From Acinetobacter kanungonis (GTDB lineage: Bacteria > Pseudomonadota > Gammaproteobacteria > Pseudomonadales > Moraxellaceae), in assembly GCF_009939195.1 (NCBI RefSeq), contig NZ_JAACKC010000008.1, positions 62,001-126,000 on the forward strand: a stretch of DNA of 64,000 nucleotides. The letters run 5' to 3'. Positions 47,975 through 57,467 of this stretch are shown one piece after another. The notes beneath the pieces are model-generated. The model was not told the origin of the DNA. It saw only the letters and a program-made list of their open reading frames with translations, and did no database searches. The position numbers and the translations under genes are program-made. The number at the start of each line of letters is the position of its first letter. Within the stretch, counting starts at the first letter, position 1.

Positions 47975-48230
47975 ACGCGCCATCCTCAGCCAGCACCAGC
48001 GACCCTAGCGTTGTCATAAAACTGTCATATTTAGCAAGGAAAACGACCCAAATTGATGCGTTTTGCTATACATCTGTCCATTTAATTTTTTCAAGAGTGT
48101 GAATGTGAAATAGCACACTGTTTTTTCATCCAGAAAATATGCTATTTCATCAAATTACCCGATTTCTTGATGCACAAATCTGCTGATTTGCCGTACAATT
48201 TACCCTTCCCTGAATTTTTTTAAGCGACGA

Positions 48231-48854
48231 ATGGAACAAAAAAAGAGTACTCAAAAGCGCCATCAATTGCTGAATGCCGCACTTGATGTTTTTTCCTTAT
48301 ATGGATTTAACGGGGCTAGTTTAGATGAAATCGCTCAACTGGCAGAAATGCATAAGTCGAACATTTTCTATTACTATGAAAATAAAGAAGCCTTATATGT
48401 TGAAGTGCTAACAACGGTTCTACAAAAATGGTTAGCACCTCTACAAATGCTGGAAGCAGAATTAGAGCCGACGGAAGCGATCACCAATTATTTAATGCAA
48501 AAAATTGAGCTGTCACGCACTCAACCGAAAGCGTCGCGTTTATTTGCCTTAGAAATTATTCAAGGTGCACCACATATCTTAGAAATCCTGAAAGGACCAC
48601 TGAAAAAACTGGTGAAGCGCAAAGCCAAAGTGATTAGCATGTGGCAAGAGCAAGGCAAAATTTCTGCAGACATCGATCCTGAATTGCTGATTCTGAACAT
48701 CTGGGCAGTGACGCAAAACTATGCGGATTTTTCAACGCAGATGGAAATGGTCACAGGTAAAACCTTACGCAACCGCAGTATGCAACAACGGGTGATTCAA
48801 CATACCGTGCATATGATGCTCTACGGCATTTTACCGCGCGAACAAAACACCTAA
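48231..48854 (+). CDS. TetR-family regulator, RutR-like
   Basis: A 207-residue regulator. The N-terminal HTH reads LNAALDVFSLYGFNGASLDEIAQLAEMHKSNIFYYYENKEALY. The ligand domain has LAPLQMLEAELEPTEAI, SRTQPKASRLFALEIIQGAP and IWAVTQNYADFSTQMEMVTGKTL, matching RutR, which senses uracil/thymine and controls pyrimidine and nitrogen genes. No rut genes are nearby. Control of the adjacent ssu operon or distant genes is open. Confidence 0.82.
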   Translation: MEQKKSTQKRHQLLNAALDVFSLYGFNGASLDEIAQLAEMHKSNIFYYYENKEALYVEVLTTVLQKWLAPLQMLEAELEPTEAITNYLMQKIELSRTQPKASRLFALEIIQGAPHILEILKGPLKKLVKRKAKVISMWQEQGKISADIDPELLILNIWAVTQNYADFSTQMEMVTGKTLRNRSMQQRVIQHTVHMMLYGILPREQNT

Positions 48855-48873
48855 CCCTTCATATTTTGGCATA

Positions 48874-48895
48874 CGACCATAGATCACTATGGTCG
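48874..48895. terminator. Stem-loop at the convergent junction of the RutR-like gene and the nucleosidase gene
   Basis: CGACCATAG (48874-48882) pairs perfectly with CTATGGTCG (48887-48895). No T-run follows on either strand. Position at a convergent junction fits a shared terminator or 3' end structure. Confidence 0.45.
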
Positions 48896-48904
48896 CCGAG
48901 CCAG

Positions 48905-49474
48905 TTAAGCCTCTAAAGACTGATAGAGCGACAATAACTTTTGCGCCCCCAGCATCAAATTCTCTTCCCAATCCAGATGTGCTGCATCGTCTGCACCATC
49001 GGTAATATATTTCACCGAAATTAAACGCACCCCGAGTTTTTTACAGACTTTGGCCATGGCATAGCCTTCCATATCGACCAGATTACACGGTACTTTCGGC
49101 TGACCAATTTCAAAGCTATCCCCTGTACCACACACGCCTTTTGGTAAATGAGCAAAATAAGGTTCTAAATCAATGGCTGCAGGATGGTCCTGATCCATTG
49201 GCGTTACCCCAACCTCAAAGCCGAGCGGAGATACATCCATATCGCGTTGTACAAAGCTGATGACTTCGACCAAGGCGTGACGATCAAAATGGGAACTGCC
49301 TGCGCTGCCCAAATTTAACAGGGTTTTACAGCCTGTTGCATGAATCACTTCAAAGGCTTTAAATGCCGCATTGACTTTACCAATACCACTATAATGCACA
49401 TCAATCTGAGCCTGTTCAAACAAGCCTTTTGACTCATTCGGTAAAGCCATAATCAGCGCCAAAGAAGATTTCAT
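48905..49474 (-). CDS. Nucleoside phosphorylase-fold protein, MTA/SAH nucleosidase-like (short)
   Basis: A 189-residue protein of the PNP/UDP phosphorylase superfamily. ALIMALPNES at the N-terminus, NLGSAGS (ribose/phosphate-site loop), the specificity segment DMEGYAMAKVCKKLG and the catalytic-Asp segment KYITDGADDAAHLDWEENL all recall MtnN (Pfs). It is about 40 residues shorter than E. coli MtnN, mainly before the DMEG motif, so the substrate may differ. The protein is predicted to be cytoplasmic. Confidence 0.68.
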   Translation of the reverse strand: MKSSLALIMALPNESKGLFEQAQIDVHYSGIGKVNAAFKAFEVIHATGCKTLLNLGSAGSSHFDRHALVEVISFVQRDMDVSPLGFEVGVTPMDQDHPAAIDLEPYFAHLPKGVCGTGDSFEIGQPKVPCNLVDMEGYAMAKVCKKLGVRLISVKYITDGADDAAHLDWEENLMLGAQKLLSLYQSLEA

Positions 49475-49581
49475 CGCAGCTACTCAAAACAAAACTGTGC
49501 TATTAAAAATCAAAAACACACTGGGTGCAAATGATGCCTCACTTTCTGACAAGCTCGGTCATTTGACCCCGTGTGTAAGCG

Positions 49582-50757
49582 CTATTTCTGTTGCAAATAT
49601 AGATTCAAACATGGAGAGAAAAATAATCGTCCCGCATAAAACCCTGCCACGGTTTTGCTCATCACCAAGCCCCATAACAGCAGCAATAAAGCCGCTAAGC
49701 CATAACCAATATTTTGCAAGCCATTCAGTTGTAATTGCTGTGCAAGTTGTAACGTGGCTAAACAGAAGACGCCCAATGGGAAAGTCATGCCCCACCATCC
49801 CAAATTAAAGCTCAACTGAGCACCGACATGCTTCAGAGTCATCAGCATTGCCATGCCGAGCCACCACATTCCAAAACCCAACAATAACAAACTGCCCACT
49901 AAACCCGCTTGATGCAGAAACTCACCCAAACCTGAAAAATGCAGCGCTTGTAACACATGAGGAGCTTGCTGTCCCAACAGCAATAAAGCCAATGCGCCCG
50001 TACCAATCGGTCCAACCGCTAACCAGCCTGTCATTGCCAATTCCTGACTCGGTAATTGATGCAATGCCAACCGTAAGAAGAGAATGCCTAAAATCAACAC
50101 GGCAGGAAAAACCGAAACACCCCACAACAGATAACTACCAAATAAAATGTTCACGGCATGCGGACTTGCTGGCAGATGCGCTAACAACACTGCACCAGAA
50201 GCTGCTGCGACTTCACACGCCACTATCGGTAACAGCCAAACGGCGGTCATATTCTGTAATTGATGGCGCTGGCAACTGAACATGCAAAAGGGCACCACAA
50301 ACGCAACCAGTAGCGCCAAGCCTACGTCGAAATACCACAGCCATTCAGTAATGCCGACAACAGCTGTGCCATATAACACCAGCCCAAATTTCAAGCTGCC
50401 ATTGATCAGAGTGGCCAACGCCATGGGAATGGTGCCGAGAAACAGACTCATGCTCGGATGTTGAAAAATATGTTTGGCTTCTTGTGGATACAGCACCCAG
50501 CGCAAGCCATATAAAGTACTGAACAATGCAAACAGGATCAGATTCAACTGCCACAGCCCTGCGCCCAACTGCCAAAACCAAGCATGTAGCCCCTGCAACT
50601 CTGCAAGAACCATCGAAACAATCCCTGTGCCCATGCACACCGTAAACCAGTTTGGGGTAAACTGACGGATCAGATCATGCCATTGCGGTAATTGATAGAA
50701 GGGCTTTTTCATTGGACGACGACCCACTTGAGAAGTTCCTTTGATCATACTGCGCAT
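49582..50757 (-). CDS. TDT-family transporter, TehA/SLAC1-like
   Basis: A 391-residue membrane protein with ten hydrophobic helices. FTPNWFTVCMGTGIVSMVLAEL is the characteristic first helix of the tellurite-resistance/dicarboxylate transporter (TDT) family, related to plant SLAC1 anion channels. Family members carry malate, sulfite or other anions. The sulfonate operon nearby makes sulfite an attractive guess, but nothing in the sequence proves it. The start is uncertain: ATG 50757 lacks a ribosome site, and a GTG ten codons in follows AAAGGA. Confidence 0.8.
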   Translation of the reverse strand: MRSMIKGTSQVGRRPMKKPFYQLPQWHDLIRQFTPNWFTVCMGTGIVSMVLAELQGLHAWFWQLGAGLWQLNLILFALFSTLYGLRWVLYPQEAKHIFQHPSMSLFLGTIPMALATLINGSLKFGLVLYGTAVVGITEWLWYFDVGLALLVAFVVPFCMFSCQRHQLQNMTAVWLLPIVACEVAAASGAVLLAHLPASPHAVNILFGSYLLWGVSVFPAVLILGILFLRLALHQLPSQELAMTGWLAVGPIGTGALALLLLGQQAPHVLQALHFSGLGEFLHQAGLVGSLLLLGFGMWWLGMAMLMTLKHVGAQLSFNLGWWGMTFPLGVFCLATLQLAQQLQLNGLQNIGYGLAALLLLLWGLVMSKTVAGFYAGRLFFSPCLNLYLQQK

Positions 50758-50920
50758 TTAAAATAAGAAAAATTGATTATTTTAAATTTTTAAAATCATT
50801 TTTATTGATATTAAAGCAATGCTTTCATAAATTTTTCTGGGTAAAAACACAACAACAAGACGAAACGAACAGAATATGGCAATATATAAGCCTGATTATT
50901 TTTCATTTATTGATTAGCCC

Positions 50921-51922
50921 ATGAAGCTGCTCCGCCTGAATGCTTTAGCGCCAGACTTTCAATTAGCCAAAACCGCTGTGACTATTGGTAATTTTGACGG
51001 TGTGCATTTGGGGCATCAGGCCATGATCCAGCAACTAAAACAGGTTGCTGCACAACAACAACTCAAAACCTTGGTCATGATCTTTGAGCCGCAACCACTG
51101 GAATTTTTCCAAGGCTATGAAGCGCCGCCACGCATTAGTTCGCTGCGTGAAAAAGTCGAATATTTAACTGAACTGGGCGTGGACTATATTGCCGTAGCCA
51201 AATTTGATCAGTCCTTTCGTGGTTTAAGTGCCGAAGCCTTTGCCAATATCCTCAAGCAGCAACTCAATGCCGCGCATTTGGTGTTGGGGGATGACTTCCA
51301 TTTTGGCAAAAATCGCCAAGGCAATAGCGAATATCTACGCAACTATGGCTTCCAAGTCACCAACTTGACCACCATTTCCTTGCATGGTGAACGTGTCAGT
51401 TCAACCCGCATTCGCCAGACCCTGCAAGCTGGCGATTTGGCTCTAGCAGCTCAACTGCTGGGACGCCCTTACAGTATTACCGGTCGTGTCCAATATGGCG
51501 ACCAAATTGGACGTACCCTCGATTTTCCAACCATTAATGTGCGTTTAAACCGTCATAAGCCATGTTTAAACGGTATTTATGGTGTGGATGTCATTTGTGA
51601 AACCACGTCTTTACAAGACAAAGTCGTGCAGGACAGCCCCGAACAAAAAGGAGTTTTGGGCTATCAAGCAACGGCTTTGTATGGTGCAGGGCATGTCGGT
51701 ACCCGACCTGCCATCCAACAAGAACATCCAGAATGGCGATTAGAAGTACATTTCCCCAATGTTTCTGCTAATCTGTATGGCTTGTTAATGCGGGTCACTT
51801 TCTTGAACTATTTACATGGTGAAAAGAACTACCCTTCGCTGGAAGCACTAAAAGCGGGAATTGATGATGATGTGGAGAAACTGCTTGAGTTTCGTCACAA
51901 CAACCCAACTTTTCCCTTTTAA
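50921..51922 (+). CDS. ribF: Bifunctional riboflavin kinase / FAD synthetase
   Basis: Makes FMN and FAD from riboflavin. It has 333 residues. The N-terminal nucleotidyltransferase-like domain has VTIGNFDGVHLGHQAMI, ISSLREKVEYLTELGVD, LVLGDDFHFGKNRQG and SSTRIR. The C-terminal riboflavin kinase has GRPYSITGRVQYGDQIGRTLDFPTINV and LNGIYGV. Position ahead of ileS-lspA is conserved in gammaproteobacteria. It complements the ribB/ribH genes near the start of the window. Confidence 0.97.
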   Translation: MKLLRLNALAPDFQLAKTAVTIGNFDGVHLGHQAMIQQLKQVAAQQQLKTLVMIFEPQPLEFFQGYEAPPRISSLREKVEYLTELGVDYIAVAKFDQSFRGLSAEAFANILKQQLNAAHLVLGDDFHFGKNRQGNSEYLRNYGFQVTNLTTISLHGERVSSTRIRQTLQAGDLALAAQLLGRPYSITGRVQYGDQIGRTLDFPTINVRLNRHKPCLNGIYGVDVICETTSLQDKVVQDSPEQKGVLGYQATALYGAGHVGTRPAIQQEHPEWRLEVHFPNVSANLYGLLMRVTFLNYLHGEKNYPSLEALKAGIDDDVEKLLEFRHNNPTFPF

Positions 51923-51986
51923 ACACCGAAAAATTTAATGTAGAACGCGTCAGTCTTAAAGCTGATTAAATTGGAAGACATCTTGC

Positions 51987-54833
51987 ATGAGCGATAAGCA
52001 AACTCCTGAAAATGCAGTGGATTATAAAGCCACACTAAACCTCCCAGGTACTGAATTTGCAATGAAAGCAAATCTCGCAGTACGTGAAGCAAAATGGTTA
52101 GAAGAGTGGTATGCCGACAACATTTATCAGCAGATTCGCGCATCGCGTATTGGCAAGAAAAAATATGTGCTGCATGATGGCCCACCGTATGCCAATGGTC
52201 AGATTCACTTGGGCCATGCGGTCAACAAAGTCCTGAAAGACATTATTATTAAAAGCCGCGTACTCGACGGTTTCGATGCCCCTTATGTACCAGGCTGGGA
52301 CTGTCACGGTCTGCCGATCGAACTCAAAGTTGAAGAAAAAGTCGGTAAAGTCGGTGTCAAAGTGGATGCATCAACTTTCCGTAAAGCCTGCCGCGAATAT
52401 GCTTATACCCAAGTCGAATTACAGAAAAAAGACTTCGTACGTATGGGTGTGTTTGGCGATTGGGACAATCCTTACTTGACCATGAACTTCAAACAAGAAG
52501 CGGATATCGTGCGTTCAGTGGGCGCCATTGCCAAGGCTGGTCATATCGAGCCGGGTCTTAAACCTGTGAACTGGTGTTTGGACTGTGGTTCAGCACTGGC
52601 TGAAGCAGAAGTTGAATACGAAGACAAAAAATCAGACGCAATTGATGTCGGTTTCAGCGTAGTGGACTTGGCAGACCTGTCTGCACGTTTAGGTGTAGAA
52701 GTTGCTGACCGCACCGACATCGTGATCTGGACGACGACACCTTGGACTTTACCTGCCAACCAAGCAGTTGCCTTCCATGCTGAACTTGAATATCAGTTGG
52801 TCAAAGCCCGTGGTGAGGAGAAAGAGCCACAAAACTTCATCTTGGCGAAAAACTTAGTTGAATCTGCAACTGAACGTTATGGTTTTAACAGCGTTGAAGT
52901 CTTGGCTGAATTCACAGGCAATAAACTTGAGCATGTCAGTCTGCAACACCCACTGATCACAGAGCGTCAAGTCCCTGTAATTTTAGGCGAACACGTGACT
53001 GCAGACAGCGGTACGGGTGCGGTGCATACTGCCCCAGGTCATGGTGTGGACGACTATAAAGTCGGCTTACTCTATAACTTAAAAGTTGACAATCCAGTTG
53101 GCGGCAACGGTGTCTACCTACCAACTTCTCCAATTTTTGCGGGCGAGCATATTTACAAAGCCAACCCTCAAATCATTGCCGCTTTAAGCGAGGCAGGCAA
53201 ACTATGGGCGCATAAGCCAATTAAGCATAGCTATCCACACTGCTGGCGCCACAAAACCCCAATTATCTTCCGTGCTACACCACAATGGTTTATCAGCATG
53301 GATGCCAAAGGCTTACGCCAAGGCGCATTGAATGCCATTGAAAATAAAATCAGCTTCGTGCCTGATTGGGGTAAAAACCGTATTCAAGCCATGATCGAAG
53401 GTCGTCCGGACTGGTGTATCTCACGTCAACGTACCTGGGGCGTGCCAATCCCGTTCTTCGTGCATAAAGACACCAATGAACTCCACCCACGCACGGCGGA
53501 ATTAATTGAAGAAGTTGCGTTACTGATCGAACAAGAAGGCATTGACGCATGGTATAACCGTGATGCCAAAGACTTTATCGGGGATGAAGCAGAGCACTAT
53601 AACTGCGTACGTGATACCTTAGACGTGTGGTTCGACTCAGGCACAACGCACTATGCGGTCCTGCGTGAGCGTGAAGAACTGACCGACCCAGCCGATTTGT
53701 ACCTTGAAGGTTCAGACCAGCACCGTGGTTGGTTCCAGTCTTCATTGTTGACCTCTGTGGCCATCAATCAACGTGCCCCATATAAAGGCTTGTTAACACA
53801 TGGCTTCGTGGTGGATGAAAAAGGCCGTAAGATGTCAAAATCTTTGGGCAACATCATCACCCCGCAAGACATCATTAAAGACATGGGTGCAGACGGTTTA
53901 CGTTTCTGGATTGCCTCTGCCGATTACCGTTATGAAATGACCGCAGGTAAAGAAATCTTTAGCCGTGCATCGGACGGCTACCGTCGTATTCGTAATACCT
54001 TGCGTTTCTTATTGGCAAACTTGAATGGTTTCAAACCATCGACGGATGCCCTGCCTGTCGATCAATTGATCGCACTGGATCAATACATCTTGCAACGTGC
54101 GGCGGATGTACAGAAAACCATTCAACAAGCTTATGAAGATATGAACTTCCATATTGTCACCAATGCCTTGACCAACTTCTGTATTAATGACTTGGGTGGT
54201 TTCTACCTCGACATCATCAAAGACCGTCAGTACACCACCAAAGCGGATTCGCAAGCCCGTCATTCTGCGCAAACTGCGCTGTACCACTTGGTTCAAGCCT
54301 TTGTGCGCTGGATGTCGCCGATCTTGAGCTTTACTGCGCAAGAAGCATGGCCACTGATTCCAGAACAAACTGAGAAATACGTGTTCACTTCAGAGTGGTA
54401 CGACATTCCAGTGGCATCAACGGCAAACTTGTTGTCTGAATCCGATTGGCAAACCCTGATCGCGGTGAAATCTGCGGTGAACAAGCACATTGAAGTTGCG
54501 CGTAACGAAAAACTGGTGGGCTCTAACTTGTCTGCCAAAGTCGAACTTTGGGCAAATGAAGAATTGAAAGCGGTACTAGATCGTTTAGGCGACGAATTGC
54601 GCTTTGTTCTGATTACCTCACAAGTACAGGTATCTGCTTTTGATGCGGCTCAAGGTCAGGAATCTGATCTAGACGGTTTACGCGTGAAAGTCTCTGCTGC
54701 GGAAGGTGAAAAATGTGCACGTTGCTGGCATGTGCTGCCTGATGTGAATACACATCACGAACATCCAGGTCTATGCGCACGTTGTATTATTAACCTCCCT
54801 ACTGGTCAAGGCGAAGAGAGAAAATATGCCTAA
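51987..54833 (+). CDS. ileS: Isoleucyl-tRNA synthetase
   Basis: Class I aminoacyl-tRNA synthetase of 948 residues. The HIGH motif reads PPYANGQIHLGHAVNK at about 65-80, the editing domain spans roughly 200-400 with WTTTPWTLPANQA, and KMSKS is in GRKMSKSLGN near residue 615. The C-terminal zinc site has CARCWHV and CARC (about 910-935). This is the bacterial mupirocin-sensitive type by length and zinc finger. It overlaps lspA by 8 bp. Confidence 0.98.
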   Translation: MSDKQTPENAVDYKATLNLPGTEFAMKANLAVREAKWLEEWYADNIYQQIRASRIGKKKYVLHDGPPYANGQIHLGHAVNKVLKDIIIKSRVLDGFDAPYVPGWDCHGLPIELKVEEKVGKVGVKVDASTFRKACREYAYTQVELQKKDFVRMGVFGDWDNPYLTMNFKQEADIVRSVGAIAKAGHIEPGLKPVNWCLDCGSALAEAEVEYEDKKSDAIDVGFSVVDLADLSARLGVEVADRTDIVIWTTTPWTLPANQAVAFHAELEYQLVKARGEEKEPQNFILAKNLVESATERYGFNSVEVLAEFTGNKLEHVSLQHPLITERQVPVILGEHVTADSGTGAVHTAPGHGVDDYKVGLLYNLKVDNPVGGNGVYLPTSPIFAGEHIYKANPQIIAALSEAGKLWAHKPIKHSYPHCWRHKTPIIFRATPQWFISMDAKGLRQGALNAIENKISFVPDWGKNRIQAMIEGRPDWCISRQRTWGVPIPFFVHKDTNELHPRTAELIEEVALLIEQEGIDAWYNRDAKDFIGDEAEHYNCVRDTLDVWFDSGTTHYAVLREREELTDPADLYLEGSDQHRGWFQSSLLTSVAINQRAPYKGLLTHGFVVDEKGRKMSKSLGNIITPQDIIKDMGADGLRFWIASADYRYEMTAGKEIFSRASDGYRRIRNTLRFLLANLNGFKPSTDALPVDQLIALDQYILQRAADVQKTIQQAYEDMNFHIVTNALTNFCINDLGGFYLDIIKDRQYTTKADSQARHSAQTALYHLVQAFVRWMSPILSFTAQEAWPLIPEQTEKYVFTSEWYDIPVASTANLLSESDWQTLIAVKSAVNKHIEVARNEKLVGSNLSAKVELWANEELKAVLDRLGDELRFVLITSQVQVSAFDAAQGQESDLDGLRVKVSAAEGEKCARCWHVLPDVNTHHEHPGLCARCIINLPTGQGEERKYA

Positions 54834-55368
54834 TCCACAACAGAAAGCGGGCCTGTTTCAATTCTACCCACACAATTTGCTGTGGGTGGGGTTATCGATT
54901 TTGGCCATTGTGTTAGATCAATGGACCAAGTGGATTGCCTCAACCCATCTGAATTATGCAGATCCGGTACCTGTGCTGCCTTTTTTAAATTGGACTTTGC
55001 TACATAACTATGGTGCAGCCTTTAGTTTCTTGTCCGATGCAGGCGGCTGGCAACGTTATTTCTTTACTTCACTTGCAGCTTTGGTTTCAGTGATTTTCGT
55101 ATTTTGGCTGATGCGAATGCCAAAACATGTCACCATTTTACCAATGGCAATTGCCCTGATTTTAGGGGGTGCTGTAGGCAATTTAATTGATCGCGTGACC
55201 TTAGGTTATGTGGTCGATTTTATTCACGTCTACTACCAAGACCACCATTTTCCAGCATTTAACCTTGCTGACAGCGCGATTACCTTGGGCACCATTTTGC
55301 TGCTTATAGATACGTTTTTCCTAGAAAAACATCGAATTAAACGTGCGGATGCGCAACACCATGAATGA
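54826..55368 (+). CDS. lspA: Lipoprotein signal peptidase II
   Basis: Inner-membrane aspartyl protease of 180 residues with four helices that cleaves lipoprotein signal peptides. The catalytic Asp motifs are NLIDRVTLGYVVDFIHVY and FNLADSAITLGTILLL, and an NYGAAFSFL box is present. It would process Wza and the SsuA-like lipoproteins encoded here. It overlaps ileS and the FKBP gene. Confidence 0.97.
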   Translation: MPNPQQKAGLFQFYPHNLLWVGLSILAIVLDQWTKWIASTHLNYADPVPVLPFLNWTLLHNYGAAFSFLSDAGGWQRYFFTSLAALVSVIFVFWLMRMPKHVTILPMAIALILGGAVGNLIDRVTLGYVVDFIHVYYQDHHFPAFNLADSAITLGTILLLIDTFFLEKHRIKRADAQHHE

Positions 55369-55843
55369 ATTTATTAATCCGAATGAAGAAACCCGTATTG
55401 AACAAGGTTCAAAGGTTGATCTGCATTTTTCCGTTGCCATTGAAAATGGTGTAGAAATTGACAATACCCGTAGCCGCGCTGAACCTGTCAGCTTGGTCAT
55501 GGGCGATGGCAGTTTGTTACCTGGTTTTGAAAAAGCCCTGTTCGGTTTACGTGCGGGCGACCGTCGTACCGTGAGTCTGCCACCTGAAGATGCGTTTGGA
55601 CCATGGAATCCTGAAAATGTCCAAAAGTTTGACACGGTGAAGTTTGAACAGCGTCCTGTTGAAGGTCACATGATCGAATTTGAAGACAAAGCCAAACAAA
55701 GCCTGTATGGCGTGGTGAAAACCGTGGGTGATGACATTACCGAAGTGGACTTTAACCATCCATTGGCGGGTAAAAACATTACCTTTGAAGTGGAAATCTT
55801 CAAAGTTACCCCTGCGGGTCAGCAAGGCGTGAAATTCATGTAA
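55361..55843 (+). CDS. fkpB: FKBP-type peptidyl-prolyl isomerase, FkpB/SlpA-like
   Basis: Small cytoplasmic isomerase of 160 residues from ATG 55361 (MNEFINPNEETRIEQGSKV), overlapping lspA by 8 bp; the longer frame from 55343 is less likely. The FKBP core VDLHFSVAIENGVEIDNTRSR and LLPGFEKALFGLRAGDRRTVSLPPEDAFG contains the inserted flap typical of the SlyD/FkpB subgroup, without a His-rich tail. ispH, often next in this operon, is not present. Confidence 0.92.
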   Translation: MNEFINPNEETRIEQGSKVDLHFSVAIENGVEIDNTRSRAEPVSLVMGDGSLLPGFEKALFGLRAGDRRTVSLPPEDAFGPWNPENVQKFDTVKFEQRPVEGHMIEFEDKAKQSLYGVVKTVGDDITEVDFNHPLAGKNITFEVEIFKVTPAGQQGVKFM

Positions 55844-55863
55844 AAGCTGGCATCTACAGCAAT

Positions 55864-55894
55864 AAAAAACCCTTCGCAAATGAAGGGTTTTTTT
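55864..55894. terminator. Bidirectional terminator after fkpB
   Basis: ACCCTTC and GAAGGGT form a stem around GCAAAT, preceded by A6 and followed by T7. It lies between convergent fkpB and the acyltransferase-like gene. Confidence 0.88.
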
Positions 55895-55912
55895 ATGGGT
55901 GATCCACCGAAA

Positions 55913-57061
55913 TCAGAAATATTTTAACAGCGTAATCTGCTTGTTTTGATGTTTGAATTTGGAAAACCAGTACATCAATGGATAAAGCACGATACTCAAA
56001 GCGATTGCAATCCACCAAAGGCTAGCAACCTGACTCACGCCAAAATAGTCACCGTGATTCTGCCCCCATACGGCGACAGCAAACAGATACAGCAGCTTTA
56101 ACAACATTAAATGCACAATATAAAAGAACATCGGTACTGAGCCAAAGATAATTAAGGGTCGTACCCACGCCCGATGCTGCACTTTTTCTAAGGCCAGCAA
56201 CAACAACAGCCCCACACCAAGATTCCATAAAATAAACGATAAAGATGGTGGATATTTGGTGAGATTAAAGAAGCTCATCAAGGTTTGCAGTGAAGTTGGG
56301 AAGATCTGCCAAGGAAGATCGCCGTAGAAATTGATGCTGCGTAATATGAAAAACAACAGCAGGCTACCGCAAGCAAATCCCAGTATGCGTTTGTTTCGCT
56401 GCTGAACGGTGATGCTCGGCTGAAATAAATAGCTGCCAAATGCATAACCCAATACAATGACGCCAATCCAAGGCAAAACTGGATAAGAAGTTCGCAGTTT
56501 TAGAAACTCGCCAATCTCGATCCAGCCGCGCTCATGCAAAATCAGCCAGAGCGGCGCGAATCCTGCGAACTGTTCTGAAGACAGTTGATCAAGCCAGTTA
56601 TGCCCAAAAATAATCAATACAGCCATCAACCATAGAATTTTCTGAGGCAGACCAATCAGTAGTGCCAAGGCCATCATGCTGATGCCAATTGCCCAAATCA
56701 CTTGCAGATAAATCACCTGCGGTGGGAACTGCCCTGTCCATGCAAAATTGATCACCAACAATTCCAATACCACCAGAAACAGCCCGCGCTTGAGCAAAAA
56801 CTCACGGGTCATGCGCAAACTGTTGTGCTTGGCTTGATATAAATATGCTGATAAGCCCGTCAACACCACAAAAATTGGTGCGCAGAGATGTGCCAAAATG
56901 CGACTAAAGAACAGGCTGGCTTCCGTCTGTTCAATGTTCATCGGATCGGGAACTTGATGATGCAGGTAAAAGGTTTCACGGACATGGTCGACCATCATAA
57001 TGAGAATGACCAGCCCACGTAGTGCATCAATCGCCTGTAGGCGTTGAGAAAGTGCAGACAT
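55913..57061 (-). CDS. DUF1624/HGSNAT-like membrane protein (putative acyltransferase)
   Basis: A 382-residue protein with about ten hydrophobic helices. The N-terminus has RLQAIDALRGLVILIMMVDHVRETFY, the conserved Asp-x-x-Arg-Gly and Asp-His-x-Arg pattern of the DUF1624/heparan-alpha-glucosaminide N-acetyltransferase catalytic family. LCAPIFVVLTGLSAYLY follows. Such proteins transfer acyl groups across membranes or are of unknown function. The acceptor is unknown. It is transcribed alone. Confidence 0.78.
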   Translation of the reverse strand: MSALSQRLQAIDALRGLVILIMMVDHVRETFYLHHQVPDPMNIEQTEASLFFSRILAHLCAPIFVVLTGLSAYLYQAKHNSLRMTREFLLKRGLFLVVLELLVINFAWTGQFPPQVIYLQVIWAIGISMMALALLIGLPQKILWLMAVLIIFGHNWLDQLSSEQFAGFAPLWLILHERGWIEIGEFLKLRTSYPVLPWIGVIVLGYAFGSYLFQPSITVQQRNKRILGFACGSLLLFFILRSINFYGDLPWQIFPTSLQTLMSFFNLTKYPPSLSFILWNLGVGLLLLLALEKVQHRAWVRPLIIFGSVPMFFYIVHLMLLKLLYLFAVAVWGQNHGDYFGVSQVASLWWIAIALSIVLYPLMYWFSKFKHQNKQITLLKYF

Positions 57062-57179
57062 GATAAATATTTGGATATGTTATAATATTACATATAGTAT
57101 GCACTTTTAAGCCCAAAAGAAACCCAAGCATGCTCTTACGCACGCTGAAACTTGAAGATCAGTAAAATAAAAGTACGAA

Positions 57180-57467
57180 TTATGGGCGAATTTCTTTCAG
57201 TTCACGGCGAATAAAGTGCTGAATCATTTCCCGATAAATCTGTTCAATTAAATCAGGATCGGTCCCTTTCTGTGTGGCTTGTTGCCGAACTTTGGCAATC
57301 ACCTGTTCTACCCGTTCTGGGGATTGCACTTCATGTTCAGTGCGCTTAAAACGCACCGCCTGATCGACATAAAACTGGCGAGTAGTAATTAACTCAATCA
57401 GGTGCTGATCAATCACATCAATTTTGTCTCGAACTTGCTCGAGTGACTCACATTTCTCTTTCTGCAT
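57180..57467 (-). CDS. Monofunctional chorismate mutase (AroQ class)
   Basis: A 95-residue all-helical protein. EQVRDKIDVIDQHLIELITTRQFYVDQAVRFKR shows the AroQ arginine/lysine pattern, followed by SPERVEQVIAKVRQQATQ and QIYREMIQHFIRRELKEI. It converts chorismate to prephenate. Isochorismate-pyruvate lyases such as PchB have the same fold, but no siderophore genes are near. It overlaps the upstream DsbA/HCCA-like gene by 20 bp and is probably co-translated. Confidence 0.83.
   Translation of the reverse strand: MQKEKCESLEQVRDKIDVIDQHLIELITTRQFYVDQAVRFKRTEHEVQSPERVEQVIAKVRQQATQKGTDPDLIEQIYREMIQHFIRRELKEIRP

Noticed and set aside
49848..50279. 143-codon plus-strand frame opposite the TehA-like gene
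   Set aside because: The opposite strand encodes ten well-formed membrane helices; this frame is a shadow with no ribosome site.
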